A DNA stretch of 64,000 bases from Burkholderiales bacterium PBB6. GTDB taxonomy: Bacteria; Pseudomonadota; Gammaproteobacteria; Burkholderiales; Burkholderiaceae_C. The notes beneath the pieces were generated by a model. That model saw only the letters and a list, made by a program, of their open reading frames with translations. It did no database searches and was not told where the DNA came from. The stretch spans positions 62,001 through 126,000 of the forward strand of contig NKIH01000004.1 of assembly GCA_002255925.1 (NCBI GenBank). The letters run 5' to 3'. Positions 1-9,079 of the stretch are shown piece after piece. Within the stretch, counting starts at the first letter, position 1; each line of letters starts with the position of its first letter. The position numbers were made by a program, and so were the translations under genes.

Positions 1-69
1 GCGTCGATGCGCTCACGCCCCGTAAAACCCCGAGCCACGGCAGGGGCTTGCGCGGGCTAACGTGCACCC

Positions 70-675
70 ATGCCTTCTGCCATTGATTTCTATTTCGACT
101 TCTCGTCGCCCTACGCCTACATCGCCAACGAGTGGGTGGATGCCCTGGCCGCGCGCCACGGCCGCACCGTGCGCCGCCACGCCATGCTGCTCGGCGTGAC
201 GTTCCAGGCGGCCGAGCTGAAGAGCCCGGTCTCGTACCCGTTGAAGCGTGAATACACGCTGCGTGATTTCGCCCGCTCGGCGCGCCATGAGCGCGTGCCG
301 TATGTGCAGCCCGAGCCTTTCCCGATCGCCAGCCACAACGCGGCACGGGTGTTCTGGTGGCTGCACGACACGCAAGGATCGGAAGCGGCAGCCGCCTGGG
401 CCCGCGCGGCTTTCCGGGCCTACTTCACCCGCGGTGTCGCCCTGAATGACCCGGCCGCCTTGAAGGCCCTGGCGGCAGAGTCGGGCATGGATGCCGAAGC
501 GGCCGAGGCCGCCTGGGGTGATGTGGTCTGGAAAGACCGCCTGCGGCAGGCCAATGAGCAGGCCCTGGCGGCGGGTGTGTTCGGCGCGCCGTGGCTGGTG
601 GTCGACGGCGAGCCGTTCTGGGGCAATGACCGCAAGGAGCAGATCGAGCGCTGGCTGCGCCAGGGCCCGTTCTGA
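70..675 (+). CDS. 2-hydroxychromene-2-carboxylate isomerase / DsbA-family thioredoxin-fold protein
   Basis: A 201-residue protein opening with the FYFDFSSPYAYIA signature of the HCCA isomerase (kappa-class GST-like, DsbA) family. The C-terminal part contains GVFGAPWLVVDGEPFWGNDR, the cis-Pro loop and substrate end typical of this family. The redox CxxC of DsbA is replaced by SSPYAY, as in the isomerases, which use glutathione to isomerise 2-hydroxychromene-2-carboxylate in naphthalene-type degradation. No aromatic-degradation genes lie nearby, so the natural substrate is unknown; many orphan copies are annotated this way. It converges on dctA with an 11-base gap. The family is clear, the exact reaction is not. 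Confidence 0.88.
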   Translation: MPSAIDFYFDFSSPYAYIANEWVDALAARHGRTVRRHAMLLGVTFQAAELKSPVSYPLKREYTLRDFARSARHERVPYVQPEPFPIASHNAARVFWWLHDTQGSEAAAAWARAAFRAYFTRGVALNDPAALKALAAESGMDAEAAEAAWGDVVWKDRLRQANEQALAAGVFGAPWLVVDGEPFWGNDRKEQIERWLRQGPF

Positions 676-686
676 GCCGCCTGGTT

Positions 687-2051
687 TCAGCGCGCGTCGG
701 GCGCTGCTTCGTGCACCGCCTGCGGCAGCGATTGACCGGCTGACTGCATCGCAGCCGTCAGCGTGGTTTCATCGGCTTCGGGCATCGGGGCGCGGTCCAC
801 CAGCGCAGCCTTCAATTGGTTTTCATCGAGCTGGCCGCACCACTTGGCCACCACCAGCGTGGCCACGCCATTGCCGACCAGGTTGGTCAGGGCGCGGGCT
901 TCGCTCATGAAGCGGTCGATGCCGAGGATCAGCGCCAGGCCGGCCACGGGCACGCCGCCTACCGCGCTCAGCGTGGCGGCCAGCACGATGAAGCCGGAGC
1001 CCGTCACGCCGGCGGCGCCCTTGCTGGTCAGCAGCAGCACGGCCAGCAGGGTCAGCTGCTGCATCAGGCTCATCGGGGTGTCGGTGGCCTGGGCGATGAA
1101 CACCGCGGCCATCGTCAGGTAGATCGAGGTGCCGTCGAGGTTGAACGAGTAACCGGTGGGAATCACCAGGCCCACGACCGACTTCTCGGCGCCGGCGTGT
1201 TCCATCTTGCGCATCATGCGCGGCAGCACCGATTCGCTCGACGAGGTGCCCAGCACGATCAGCAGCTCTTCCTTGATGAAGGCGATGAACTTGACGATCG
1301 AGAAGCCGTGCGCGCGGGCGATCAGGCCCAGCACGCCGAAGACGAACAGCAGGCAGGTGCCGTAGAACGCACCCATCAGCTGGGCCAGTTGCAGCAAGGT
1401 GCCCACGCCGTATTTGCCGATGGTGAAGGCCATCGCGCCGAAGGCACCTATCGGGGCCACCTTCATGATGGCGCCGACGATGGCGAACAGCACGTGCGAG
1501 AGCTTGTCGATGAAGGTGAAGACGATGTTGTGCTTGCCGCCGAACTTCTGCAGCGCAAAGCCGAACAGCACCGAGAACAGCAGCACTTGCAGGATCTCGC
1601 CCTTGGCGAACGCATCGACCACGCTGGTGGGGATCACGTTGAGCAGGAAGTCGACCGTGCCGGTCATCTTGCCCGGTGCCACGTAGTTGGCAATGCCCTT
1701 CGTGTCCAGCTGGGCGGGGTCGACATGCATGCCGGCACCCGGCTGCACTAGGTTCACCACCACCAGGCCGATGACCAGCGCCAGGCTAGACACGACCTCG
1801 AAGTACAGCAGCGCCAGGCCGCCGGTCTTGCCGACCTTTTTCATGTTCTCCATGCCGGCGATGCCGAGCACCACCGTGCAGAAGATGATCGGCGCGATGA
1901 TCATCTTGATCAGCTTGATGAAGCCATCACCCAGCGGCTTCATCTGCTCGCCGAGCGCAGGCGCGAAATGGCCGAGGGCGATGCCGATGGCGATGGCCAC
2001 CAACACCTGGGCATAGAGGGAACGATAGATCGGGGTGCGTGCGGCAGACAT
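687..2051 (-). CDS. dctA: C4-dicarboxylate/proton (sodium) symporter DctA
   Basis: A 454-residue DAACS-family symporter that imports succinate, fumarate and malate across the inner membrane. Visible marks are the N-terminal [20 protein letters not shown], the serine-rich [13 protein letters not shown] re-entrant loop, the NLDGTSIY motif and the late [15 protein letters not shown] helix, in the family order. The frame stays open upstream, but ATG at 2051 follows a GGAG Shine-Dalgarno and gives the usual DctA start and length. It is transcribed alone toward the isomerase-like gene. No DctB/DctD-type regulators are in the window. Confidence 0.95.
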   Translation of the reverse strand: MSAARTPIYRSLYAQVLVAIAIGIALGHFAPALGEQMKPLGDGFIKLIKMIIAPIIFCTVVLGIAGMENMKKVGKTGGLALLYFEVVSSLALVIGLVVVNLVQPGAGMHVDPAQLDTKGIANYVAPGKMTGTVDFLLNVIPTSVVDAFAKGEILQVLLFSVLFGFALQKFGGKHNIVFTFIDKLSHVLFAIVGAIMKVAPIGAFGAMAFTIGKYGVGTLLQLAQLMGAFYGTCLLFVFGVLGLIARAHGFSIVKFIAFIKEELLIVLGTSSSESVLPRMMRKMEHAGAEKSVVGLVIPTGYSFNLDGTSIYLTMAAVFIAQATDTPMSLMQQLTLLAVLLLTSKGAAGVTGSGFIVLAATLSAVGGVPVAGLALILGIDRFMSEARALTNLVGNGVATLVVAKWCGQLDENQLKAALVDRAPMPEADETTLTAAMQSAGQSLPQAVHEAAPDAR

Positions 2052-2443
2052 GGGAGCTCCGGATGAACGCTGAAGGGCGAGGCGCGAGTCTACGGAGCGA
2101 ACCTCGGGTTTTCCCTGTGGGTATTGCGTAGCGGCTATCCACAGGTGGCGCGTGCGGCGCTTTGTCCCCGTGCACCGTGGACAAGGGTGTGGACAAGCCG
2201 TGTGGCGCGGCTGCAAGTAGCTGATTCCAAAGGTAAAGCTTTGCGCTGCCACACGATGAGGCAGTGACGGGAAGGCCTCGCGCGCCTAGAATGCGCGGTT
2301 TCGCCGGCAGGCTTTGATGGCTGCTGCGACACCCCCATTTCCTGAGGCGTGCGGCCTGTGCCTGCGCTGCCCCTGGCCCCTACTCAAGCGCTGCTGCCCA
2401 CTGGCCACAAGCCGGAAGGGCGGCGGCATGGTCGATTTCGCTG
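2052..2443. other. Intergenic region upstream of dctA and the acyltransferase, with DnaA-box-like motifs
   Basis: A 392-base divergent non-coding stretch. It contains CTATCCACA (2135-2143), one mismatch from the DnaA box TTATCCACA, and two inverted near-copies, CGTGGACAA (2176-2184) and TGTGGACAA (2188-2196), twelve bases apart. It should hold the promoters of both divergent genes, but I cannot place -35/-10 elements confidently. Confidence 0.4.
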
Positions 2444-3526
2444 ATGTCTTCGCGTTCCCGTGTTTCTTCCGTGCCCCTGGTGGACTGGGGCAAGGCCGTC
2501 GCTTCGCAGTTGATCGTCCTGCACCACCTGGTGATTTACGGCCCGATGGCGCGCGAAGCAGACCCGCTGGCCCCGGATGTGTTCGCCTGGCTGGCTGATC
2601 CGGCCCGTCTCGTGGTGCAGCTGTTTCTGGTGATCGGTGGCTACCTGGCTGCGCGTTCGCTGATGCCTGAGCCCGCCCGCGCGGCCCAGGCTCGCTGGCA
2701 GGCCTTGCCCGAGCTGGCCGTGACCCGCTACTGGCGCCTGGCCAAGCCGGCCCTGGTGGCGCTGGCTGCAGCGCTGCTGGCCGCGCTGGTGGCGCGCTGG
2801 CTGATGGACGACCCCAGCACCCCGCCGGCGCCCACCTGGCGACAGGCCCTCGCCAATGCACTGTTCCTGCAGGACATCGTTGGCGAAGACGCCCTGACGG
2901 TCGGCCTCTGGTATGTCGCGATCGACCTGCAGCTGTTCGTCGGCCTGGCCGTGCTCAGCGCCGGGCTGCGGCTGACGCGCCTGCGCGACCGGGCCCTGGC
3001 CGTGGTGGCCGTGGCCCTGGTTGGCGGGCTGGTGGTGGCGTCGCTGTGCGATTTCAACCGCCATGCCGATCTCGACATGTGGGCGATCTACTTCTTCGGC
3101 AGTTATGGCCTCGGCGTGCTGGCCCACTGGGTGCGGCAGCGCCGCTACCGGGCGGGCTGGCTGCTGGCACTGGCAGCCGTGGTGGGCGTGGCGCTGTGGG
3201 TGGACTGGCGCAGCCGCATCGCACTGGCCGGTGCCATGGCCGTGTGGCTGGGCAGCGGCCTGGGTGGCCGCACGCTGGCGGCGTCGGCCCTGATGCCGCT
3301 GGCGCGCTGGCTCTCGGGCATCTCGTATGAGGTGTTCCTGATGCACTACCCGGTCAGCCTGCTGGTGGGCGCCGTGGTGCACAACTGGTGGCCCGACTCA
3401 CTGCCCATCAACTTCATGGGCCTGATGGCCGCCTGGGGCCTGAGCCTGATGGCGGGTGTGGGCCTGAACAAGCTGTTCAGCCGACCGGCCACGCCGCGCG
3501 TGGTGCCGGCTGCGGCCAGCGCCTGA
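2444..3526 (+). CDS. Acyltransferase family 3 (OafA/YrhL-like) membrane protein
   Basis: A 360-residue integral membrane protein with about ten hydrophobic helices. The N-terminal VDWGKAVASQLIVLHHLVIYG and the following QLFLVIGGYLAARSL match the acyltransferase-3 pattern, with the conserved His early and the F-x-x-x-G-Y-L helix. These enzymes O-acylate envelope polysaccharides, peptidoglycan or exported glycans using cytoplasmic acyl donors. The substrate cannot be told from sequence. It stands alone between dctA (divergent) and the TetR gene (convergent, 24-base gap). ATG 2444 has only a weak ribosome-binding site. Confidence 0.8.
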   Translation: MSSRSRVSSVPLVDWGKAVASQLIVLHHLVIYGPMAREADPLAPDVFAWLADPARLVVQLFLVIGGYLAARSLMPEPARAAQARWQALPELAVTRYWRLAKPALVALAAALLAALVARWLMDDPSTPPAPTWRQALANALFLQDIVGEDALTVGLWYVAIDLQLFVGLAVLSAGLRLTRLRDRALAVVAVALVGGLVVASLCDFNRHADLDMWAIYFFGSYGLGVLAHWVRQRRYRAGWLLALAAVVGVALWVDWRSRIALAGAMAVWLGSGLGGRTLAASALMPLARWLSGISYEVFLMHYPVSLLVGAVVHNWWPDSLPINFMGLMAAWGLSLMAGVGLNKLFSRPATPRVVPAAASA

Positions 3527-3550
3527 GCGCTGCTACCGGCGGCGCTGGCT

Positions 3551-4264
3551 TCAGCCCGCCCGGCCCAAGGCGCCCTGCAGGTCGGTGCGCAGCTGCCGCA
3601 GCTGCTGCACCTCGGTGTCGCCGGCGCTGATCGCGGCCCACACCATCTGCACCAGCGCTTCGGCGGTGCGTTCGCTGTCGATCGGCTTGTCCTGCGCCAC
3701 GGCTTCCCACAGCACATGCTCCATCGGGCCCAGCACCATGGTGCGCATCAGCCGCAAGGGCATGTCGGTGCGGATCTCGCCCGCCTGCTGGCCTCGCGCC
3801 AGCAAGTCCATCAGCGCGACCGTGTAGCGCCGCTGCAGCGGCTTGATCGCGTCTCCCAGCCCCGGGCCCTTGCTGCGGCCTTCTGACAGCACCAGGGCGC
3901 ACAGCCCGGTGCCCTGGATCAGGAACAGTCGCAGGTGGGTGTGCATGAACACGGCCAGCTGCGCCCGGGCCGTGCCGTCGGCCGGCAAGGCGGCGGCCAT
4001 CGCGCCGATGATCTCGTCGTACCAGTCGCCGATCACCCGCACGCACAGCTCGCGCTTGCCGCGGAAATAGGTGAACACCGTGGCCTCGGAGATGCCCAGG
4101 CGCTGGGCGATCTCGATGGTCGTGGCGTGCTCATAGCCCTTCTCGGCGAAGACCTCGCGGCCCACGCGCAGGATGTCGCGGATGCGCTGCTCGCTCTTGG
4201 CGCTGGCGGCGCCACGGCGGGCCGCAGGCGGCGTTGTGCTCGGGGTTGGTGTGGCTTCGGGCAT
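3551..4264 (-). CDS. TetR-family regulator, probable LiuQ-type repressor of the liu operon
   Basis: A 237-residue TetR regulator. After a disordered Pro/Ala-rich N-terminus the HTH reads IRDILRVGREVFAEKGYEHA followed by TIEIAQRLGISEATVFTYFRGK, and the C-terminal two thirds is a helical ligand domain. It is transcribed divergently from liuA. In betaproteobacteria the leucine/isovalerate degradation genes are commonly controlled by a TetR protein (LiuQ) instead of the MerR-type LiuR, and the position fits that role. ATG 4264 was chosen over an upstream ATG because an earlier start would place coding sequence over the palindromic operator at 4268-4282. The inducer is presumably a CoA intermediate. 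Confidence 0.87.
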   Translation of the reverse strand: MPEATPTPSTTPPAARRGAASAKSEQRIRDILRVGREVFAEKGYEHATTIEIAQRLGISEATVFTYFRGKRELCVRVIGDWYDEIIGAMAAALPADGTARAQLAVFMHTHLRLFLIQGTGLCALVLSEGRSKGPGLGDAIKPLQRRYTVALMDLLARGQQAGEIRTDMPLRLMRTMVLGPMEHVLWEAVAQDKPIDSERTAEALVQMVWAAISAGDTEVQQLRQLRTDLQGALGRAG

Positions 4265-4267
4265 AAG

Positions 4268-4282
4268 TTGAGTATTACTCAA
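4268..4282. promoter_or_regulatory. Palindromic operator candidate, copy 1 (TetR/liu)
   Basis: TTGAGTATTACTCAA is a perfect 15-base palindrome around a central base, immediately upstream of the TetR start codon. It shares its arms with the copy at 4371-4385. The position suggests autoregulation by the TetR protein (inference). Confidence 0.7.
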
Positions 4283-4370
4283 AAATAGCTTGTGCAGCAA
4301 GCTGGCGGCTGCTAGATTGGCGCCCATGCAGCCTGAGGCTTGCGCTCCGCGCGTGGTCTACGGGTTTGTA

Positions 4371-4385
4371 TTGAGGATGACTCAA
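4371..4385. promoter_or_regulatory. Palindromic operator candidate, copy 2 (TetR/liu)
   Basis: TTGAGGATGACTCAA has the same TTGAG...CTCAA arms as the copy at 4268-4282, 103 bases away, and lies 36 bases before the liuA start. The pair flanks the divergent promoter region, as expected for a TetR repressor controlling itself and the operon. Confidence 0.7.
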
Positions 4386-4420
4386 CCCCGCGGGCTGCGG
4401 GGCACCTACAAGGAGACCGC

Positions 4421-5593
4421 ATGTTCGAATCCACCTTCACCTTCCCGCTCGGTGACGACATCGCCGCCCTGCGCGACGCGGTGCGCGACTTTGCGCAGAA
4501 CGAGATCGCGCCGCGCGCCGCGCAGATCGACCGCGACAACCTGTTCCCGGCCGACATGTGGCAGAAGCTGGGTGAGCTGGGCGTGCATGGCCTGACGGTT
4601 GACGAAGCCTACGGCGGCACCGGCATGGGCTACGTGGCCCACATGGTGGCCATGGAAGAAATCAGCCGCGCCAGCGCGTCGGTGGGCCTGAGCTACGGCG
4701 CCCACAGCAACCTGTGCGTGAACCAGATCCACCGCAATGGCACCGAAGCGCAGAAGCGCAAGTACCTGCCGGGCCTGATCGACGGCACGCAGGTGGGCGC
4801 ACTGGCGATGAGCGAGCCGGGTGCCGGCTCCGACGTGATCAGCATGACGCTGCGCGCCGAACGCCGCGGCGACGTGTATGTGCTGAACGGCAGCAAGATG
4901 TGGATCACCAACGGCGGCGACGCCGACACCCTGGTGGTCTATGCCAAGACCGAGCCGCAGATGGGCGCCCGCGGCATGACCGCCTTCATCATCGAAAAGG
5001 GCTTCAAGGGCTTCACCAAGGGTGAGCACCTGGACAAGCTCGGCATGCGCGGCTCCAACACCTTCCCGCTGTTCTTCGACAACTGCGAAGTGCCGGCCGA
5101 GAACGTGCTGGGCGGTGAGGGCAACGGCGCCAAGGTGCTGATGAGCGGCCTCGACTACGAGCGCGTGGTGCTCTCCGGTGGCCCGCTCGGCATCATGGCT
5201 GCGTGCATGGACGTGGTCGTGCCCTTCGTGCATGAGCGCAAGCAGTTTGGCCAGGCCATCGGCGAATTCCAGCTGATGCAGGGCAAGCTGGCCGACATGT
5301 ATTCCACCTTCCAGGCTTGCCGCGCCTACGCCTATGCCGTGGCCCAGGCCTGCGACCGCGGCGACCATGCCCGCACGCTGCGCAAGGACGCCGCCGGCGT
5401 CATCCTCTACACCGCCGAGAAGGCCACCTGGATGGCGGGTGAAGCCATCCAGGCGCTGGGTGGCGTGGGCTACACCAACGAGTACCCCACGGGCCGCCTG
5501 TGGCGCGACGCGAAGCTGTATGAAATCGGTGCAGGCACCAGCGAGATCCGCCGCATGCTGATCGGCCGCGAGCTGTTCGCCGAAACGCTGTGA
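4421..5593 (+). CDS. liuA: Isovaleryl-CoA dehydrogenase (LiuA/IVD)
   Basis: A 390-residue acyl-CoA dehydrogenase oxidising isovaleryl-CoA to 3-methylcrotonyl-CoA in leucine breakdown, passing electrons to ETF. It shows the FAD-binding [13 protein letters not shown] and [18 protein letters not shown] segments. The signature [19 protein letters not shown] contains Glu247, aligning with the unusual catalytic Glu254 of human isovaleryl-CoA dehydrogenase; most other family members carry their base elsewhere. The terminal [20 protein letters not shown] is also typical. ATG 4421 follows AAGGAG. It is the first gene of the liu operon, downstream of the second TTGAG...CTCAA palindrome. Confidence 0.96.
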   Translation: MFESTFTFPLGDDIAALRDAVRDFAQNEIAPRAAQIDRDNLFPADMWQKLGELGVHGLTVDEAYGGTGMGYVAHMVAMEEISRASASVGLSYGAHSNLCVNQIHRNGTEAQKRKYLPGLIDGTQVGALAMSEPGAGSDVISMTLRAERRGDVYVLNGSKMWITNGGDADTLVVYAKTEPQMGARGMTAFIIEKGFKGFTKGEHLDKLGMRGSNTFPLFFDNCEVPAENVLGGEGNGAKVLMSGLDYERVVLSGGPLGIMAACMDVVVPFVHERKQFGQAIGEFQLMQGKLADMYSTFQACRAYAYAVAQACDRGDHARTLRKDAAGVILYTAEKATWMAGEAIQALGGVGYTNEYPTGRLWRDAKLYEIGAGTSEIRRMLIGRELFAETL

Positions 5594-5598
5594 GCGCC

Positions 5599-5626
5599 TG
5601 ACGTGGGCGGTGCGCCGCCCACGTCA
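5599..5626 (+). other. Perfect stem-loop between liuA and liuB
   Basis: TGACGTGGGCGG pairs exactly with CCGCCCACGTCA across a TGCG loop (12-bp arms). No T-tract follows, so a strong Rho-independent terminator is unlikely. Likely roles are mRNA 3'-end protection of liuA or partial attenuation before liuB (inference). Confidence 0.75.
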
Positions 5627-5666
5627 CTGCTGTGTCCCTTGCACCCCTGCTGAAACGGAGCCCCGC

Positions 5667-7301
5667 ATGGCTGTCCTTGCGTCCCACATCAATCCGCGAT
5701 CGGCTGAATCGCAGGCCAATGCGGCCGCCATGCGTGCGCTGGTCGACGACCTCCGAGCCAAGCTGACGGCCATCGCCCAGGGCGGCGGTGAAGCCGCGCG
5801 GGCCAAGCACCTGAGCCGCGGCAAGCTGCTGCCGCGTGACCGCGTCGAGCTGCTGCTCGACCCCGACACGCCGTTCCTTGAAATCGCCCCGCTGGCCGCG
5901 CTCGGCATGTACGCCGAGAAAGACGGGCAGGGCGGCACGCGTGACGCCGCGCCCAGCGCCGGCATGATCGCCGGCATCGGCCGCATCGCCGGTGTGGAGT
6001 GCGTGATCGTCTGCAACGACGCCACCGTGAAGGGCGGCACCTACTACCCGCTGACGGTGAAGAAGCACCTGCGCGCCCAGGAGGTTGCTGCGCAGAACCG
6101 TCTGCCGTGCATCTACCTGGTGGATTCGGGCGGCGCCAACCTGCCCAACCAGGACGACGTCTTTCCGGACCGCGACCACTTCGGCCGCATCTTCTACAAC
6201 CAGGCCAACCTGTCGGCCCAGGGCGTGCCGCAAATTGCGGTGGTGATGGGCTCGTGCACGGCCGGCGGTGCGTATGTGCCGGCCATGAGCGACGAGACCA
6301 TCATCGTCAAGCAGCAGGGCACGATCTTCCTGGGCGGCCCGCCGCTGGTGAAGGCCGCCACCGGTGAGGTGGTGAGTGCCGAAGACCTGGGCGGTGGCGA
6401 TGTGCACACCCGCCTGTCGGGCGTGGCCGACCACCTGGCCGACAACGACCTGCATGCGCTGGCGCTGGCTCGCCAGATCGTGTCGAACCTGAACTGGCGC
6501 AAGGACATGCCGCTGCGCCTCACCGAGCCGCGCCCGCCGCTGCATGAGCCGGCCGACCTGCTGAGCGTGATTCCCACCGACACCCGCAAGCCGTTTGATG
6601 TGCGCGAGATCATCGCCCGCGTGGTTGACGGCTCCGAGTTCGATGAATTCAAGGCGCGCTACGGCAGCACGCTGGTGTGCGGCTTCGCCCACATCGAAGG
6701 CATGCCGGTGGGCATCGTCGCCAACAACGGCATCCTGTTCACCGAAAGCGCCAACAAGGGCGCGCACTTCATCGAGCTGTGCTGCCAGCGCAAGATCCCG
6801 CTGGTGTTCCTGCAGAACATCACCGGCTTCATGGTGGGCCGCAAGGTCGAGAACGAAGGCATTGCCCGCGCCGGCGCCAAGATGGTGACGGCCGTGGCCT
6901 GCGCCAACGTGCCCAAGTTCACCGTGATCATTGGCGGCAGCTTCGGCGCCGGCAACTACGGCATGTGCGGTCGCGCCTTCAGCCCGCGCTTCCTGTGGAT
7001 GTGGCCGAATGCGCGCATCTCGGTGATGGGTGGCGAGCAGGCGGCCAGCGTGCTGGCCACCGTCAAGCGCGACGGCATCGAAGGCAAGGGCGGGCAGTGG
7101 AGTGCGGAGGAAGAAGCGGCCTTCAAGGCGCCGATCCGCGACCAGTACGAAGCCCAGGGCCACCCCTACTTTGCCAGCGCCCGCCTGTGGGACGATGGTG
7201 TGATCGACCCGGTCGATACCCGCCGCGTGCTGGCGCTGGGCCTGAGTGCCAGCCTCAACGCGCCCATCCCCGACGCGAAGTTCGGCGTCTTCCGCATGTA
7301 A
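5667..7301 (+). CDS. liuB: 3-methylcrotonyl-CoA carboxylase, carboxyltransferase (beta) subunit
   Basis: A 544-residue carboxyltransferase that moves CO2 from biotin to 3-methylcrotonyl-CoA, giving 3-methylglutaconyl-CoA. It shows the two crotonase-like halves of the family: an N-terminal [20 protein letters not shown] segment, the acyl-CoA site [19 protein letters not shown], and in the C-terminal half [18 protein letters not shown] followed by [19 protein letters not shown]. Length matches the family (about 535). ATG 5667 follows CGGAG and gives the usual N-terminus. It pairs with the biotin carboxylase subunit encoded at 9741. Confidence 0.96.
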   Translation: MAVLASHINPRSAESQANAAAMRALVDDLRAKLTAIAQGGGEAARAKHLSRGKLLPRDRVELLLDPDTPFLEIAPLAALGMYAEKDGQGGTRDAAPSAGMIAGIGRIAGVECVIVCNDATVKGGTYYPLTVKKHLRAQEVAAQNRLPCIYLVDSGGANLPNQDDVFPDRDHFGRIFYNQANLSAQGVPQIAVVMGSCTAGGAYVPAMSDETIIVKQQGTIFLGGPPLVKAATGEVVSAEDLGGGDVHTRLSGVADHLADNDLHALALARQIVSNLNWRKDMPLRLTEPRPPLHEPADLLSVIPTDTRKPFDVREIIARVVDGSEFDEFKARYGSTLVCGFAHIEGMPVGIVANNGILFTESANKGAHFIELCCQRKIPLVFLQNITGFMVGRKVENEGIARAGAKMVTAVACANVPKFTVIIGGSFGAGNYGMCGRAFSPRFLWMWPNARISVMGGEQAASVLATVKRDGIEGKGGQWSAEEEAAFKAPIRDQYEAQGHPYFASARLWDDGVIDPVDTRRVLALGLSASLNAPIPDAKFGVFRM

Positions 7302-7316
7302 GACATCGAGGCTGCC

Positions 7317-8264
7317 ATGGTGCTGCGACGAACTGCCCTGAGTTGCCTGCCCGCCGTCGTGGCTGGCCTGGCCACGCCCGCTGATTTGCTGGCCCTGCCA
7401 GCGGCCGGCTGGCGCACCCGCTGGCAGGGCGGCCGGCCGATGCTCGATATCCAGACCGGCAGCGGCAAAGCCGTGCGGGCGCTGGTGGCATCGGCCAGCG
7501 GCCTGTGGGGCGTTGAAGCTCTTGGCAACCGGCTCGGCGCGCAGCGCAGCACCGGTGCCCGCATGGCCGCACCGCGCAGCGCCTGGCCCGCGGTGGCCGG
7601 CCAGAGCGGCCTGCCCGCGCCGCTGGGGGGCAGCCAGCCGCCCAGCCTGACCTACATGGCCGTAGGCCCCGCTGAGCAAGCCTGGCTGGACGGCGCCGAG
7701 CTGGTGCTGGGCGCACCCTGGCTGGCCGGCCGCTGCTGGACACTGGACGCCCGCGACGGCACCTTCGCGCTCGGCACGCCGCCGGCCGCCGGCAAGGCAG
7801 CCACCTGGGCGCTGGCCATGCACCGCGAATCCGGCCTGGCCACCACCGATGTGCAGGTGGCCGGTGAGCCGCTGATCTTGTTGTTCGACACCGCGGCTGC
7901 CGCCTTCGCCACGCCTGCGGCCCAGCGCGCCGCTGCGGCCAGATCGGGCGGTGCCGCCTTGCCCGTCAGCGTCGGGCAGATCAGTGAATCACTTGCCACG
8001 CGCTGGCGCAGCGCCCACCCTGACTGGCTGTGGCTGGACGCCGCCGACCGCCACACCCAAGGCGCCTGGATCCAGGTGCCCGCCGTGCAGATGGCCGGGC
8101 TGAGCAGCGCGCCGGTGTGGTTCAGCGTCACGCCTGAGCGCACGCTGCAAGACCTGTCCGCGCAGGTGGGCCGCCCGGTGGCGGGCCGCTTGCCGATGGC
8201 CGCCCTCGGCGGCTGGCGCGTCACGCTCGACATGGCCAATGCCCGCCTGCACCTGGCCACCTGA
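7317..8264 (+). CDS. Uncharacterised protein with a possible degenerate pepsin/retropepsin-like fold
   Basis: A 315-residue protein inside the liu operon, 15 bases after liuB. Residues 1-30 (RRTALSCLPAVVAGLA) look like an export signal with a twin arginine. Two segments resemble the paired active-site loops of aspartic proteases: RALVASASGLWG at about 54-65, where D-T-G would be replaced by A58-S59-A60, and LILLFDTAAAAFATP, which keeps Asp191 as D-T-A. The C-terminal GRLPMAALGGWRVTLDMANARL also resembles the last strands of that fold. If the fold is right, the N-lobe has lost its aspartate and the protein may bind rather than cut. The gene is sure; the fold is inference. Confidence 0.75.
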   Translation: MVLRRTALSCLPAVVAGLATPADLLALPAAGWRTRWQGGRPMLDIQTGSGKAVRALVASASGLWGVEALGNRLGAQRSTGARMAAPRSAWPAVAGQSGLPAPLGGSQPPSLTYMAVGPAEQAWLDGAELVLGAPWLAGRCWTLDARDGTFALGTPPAAGKAATWALAMHRESGLATTDVQVAGEPLILLFDTAAAAFATPAAQRAAAARSGGAALPVSVGQISESLATRWRSAHPDWLWLDAADRHTQGAWIQVPAVQMAGLSSAPVWFSVTPERTLQDLSAQVGRPVAGRLPMAALGGWRVTLDMANARLHLAT

Positions 8265-8296
8265 GCGCCCTTTTCAAACCCGAAACCACCCCGTCC

Positions 8297-9079
8297 ATGA
8301 GCAGCACCCTCGACCTGCGCCGCCCCTCGCCCCATGTGGCCGAGGTGTGGCTGAACCGGCCCGATCTGCGCAACGCCTTCAACGACGGCGTGATCGCCGA
8401 GCTGACCCAGGCCTTCACGGCCCTGGCTGCCGACCCCGACGTGCGCGTGGTGGTGCTGGGCGGCCACGGCAAGGCTTTCTGTGCCGGCGCTGACCTGAAC
8501 TGGATGCGCGCCATGGCCGACTACACCTGGGAGCAGAACCGCGCCGATGCCCAGGCCCTGGCCGACATGCTGTGGGCCATCCACAGCTGCCCGGTGCCGG
8601 TGATTGGCCGGGTGCACGCCGACTGTTATGCCGGGGGCGTGGGCCTGGCGGCGGTGTGCGACGTGGTGCTGGCCGCCGACACCGCCAACTTCTGCCTGAG
8701 CGAAGCGCGACTGGGCTTGCTGCCAGCCACCATCGGCCCGTATGTGGTGAAGGCCATGGGCGAGCGCGCGGCGCAGCGTTACTTCGTCACCGCCGAGCGC
8801 TTCACGGCCGCCGAGGCCCACCGCATCGGCCTGGCCCATGAGGTGTGCCCGGCCGAAGCGCTGGACGAGCGCGTGCAGGCCATGGTGGCCGCGCTGGTGG
8901 CCAACGGACCGGCCGCGGTGCGCGCCTGCAAGCAACTGGTGCAGGACGTGGCCAGCCGCCCGGTGACGGCCGAGCTGCGCGCGGACACCGCCCGCCGCAT
9001 CGCCGATGTGCGTGGCAGCGCCGAAGGCAAGGAGGGCGTATCCGCCTTCCTGCAAAAGCGGGCGCCGGGCTGGCTGTGA
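8297..9079 (+). CDS. liuC: Methylglutaconyl-CoA hydratase / enoyl-CoA hydratase family
   Basis: A 260-residue crotonase-fold protein expected to hydrate 3-methylglutaconyl-CoA to HMG-CoA. It carries the oxyanion-hole segments VVVLGGHGKAFCAGADLNWM and CYAGGVGLAAVCDVVLAAD, then FCLSEARLGLLPATIGPYVV with the expected catalytic acidic position. Family length is normal. Its location between the two carboxylase subunit genes supports the liuC assignment over a generic enoyl-CoA hydratase. Its stop overlaps the next start by one base (TGATG). Confidence 0.93.
   Translation: MSSTLDLRRPSPHVAEVWLNRPDLRNAFNDGVIAELTQAFTALAADPDVRVVVLGGHGKAFCAGADLNWMRAMADYTWEQNRADAQALADMLWAIHSCPVPVIGRVHADCYAGGVGLAAVCDVVLAADTANFCLSEARLGLLPATIGPYVVKAMGERAAQRYFVTAERFTAAEAHRIGLAHEVCPAEALDERVQAMVAALVANGPAAVRACKQLVQDVASRPVTAELRADTARRIADVRGSAEGKEGVSAFLQKRAPGWL

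Noticed and set aside
5400-7823. An 807-codon open frame on the minus strand across liuB
   Set aside because: It is antisense to a full acyl-CoA carboxyltransferase and has the His/Ala/Gly-rich composition expected from the complement of GC-rich codons, with no domain recognisable.
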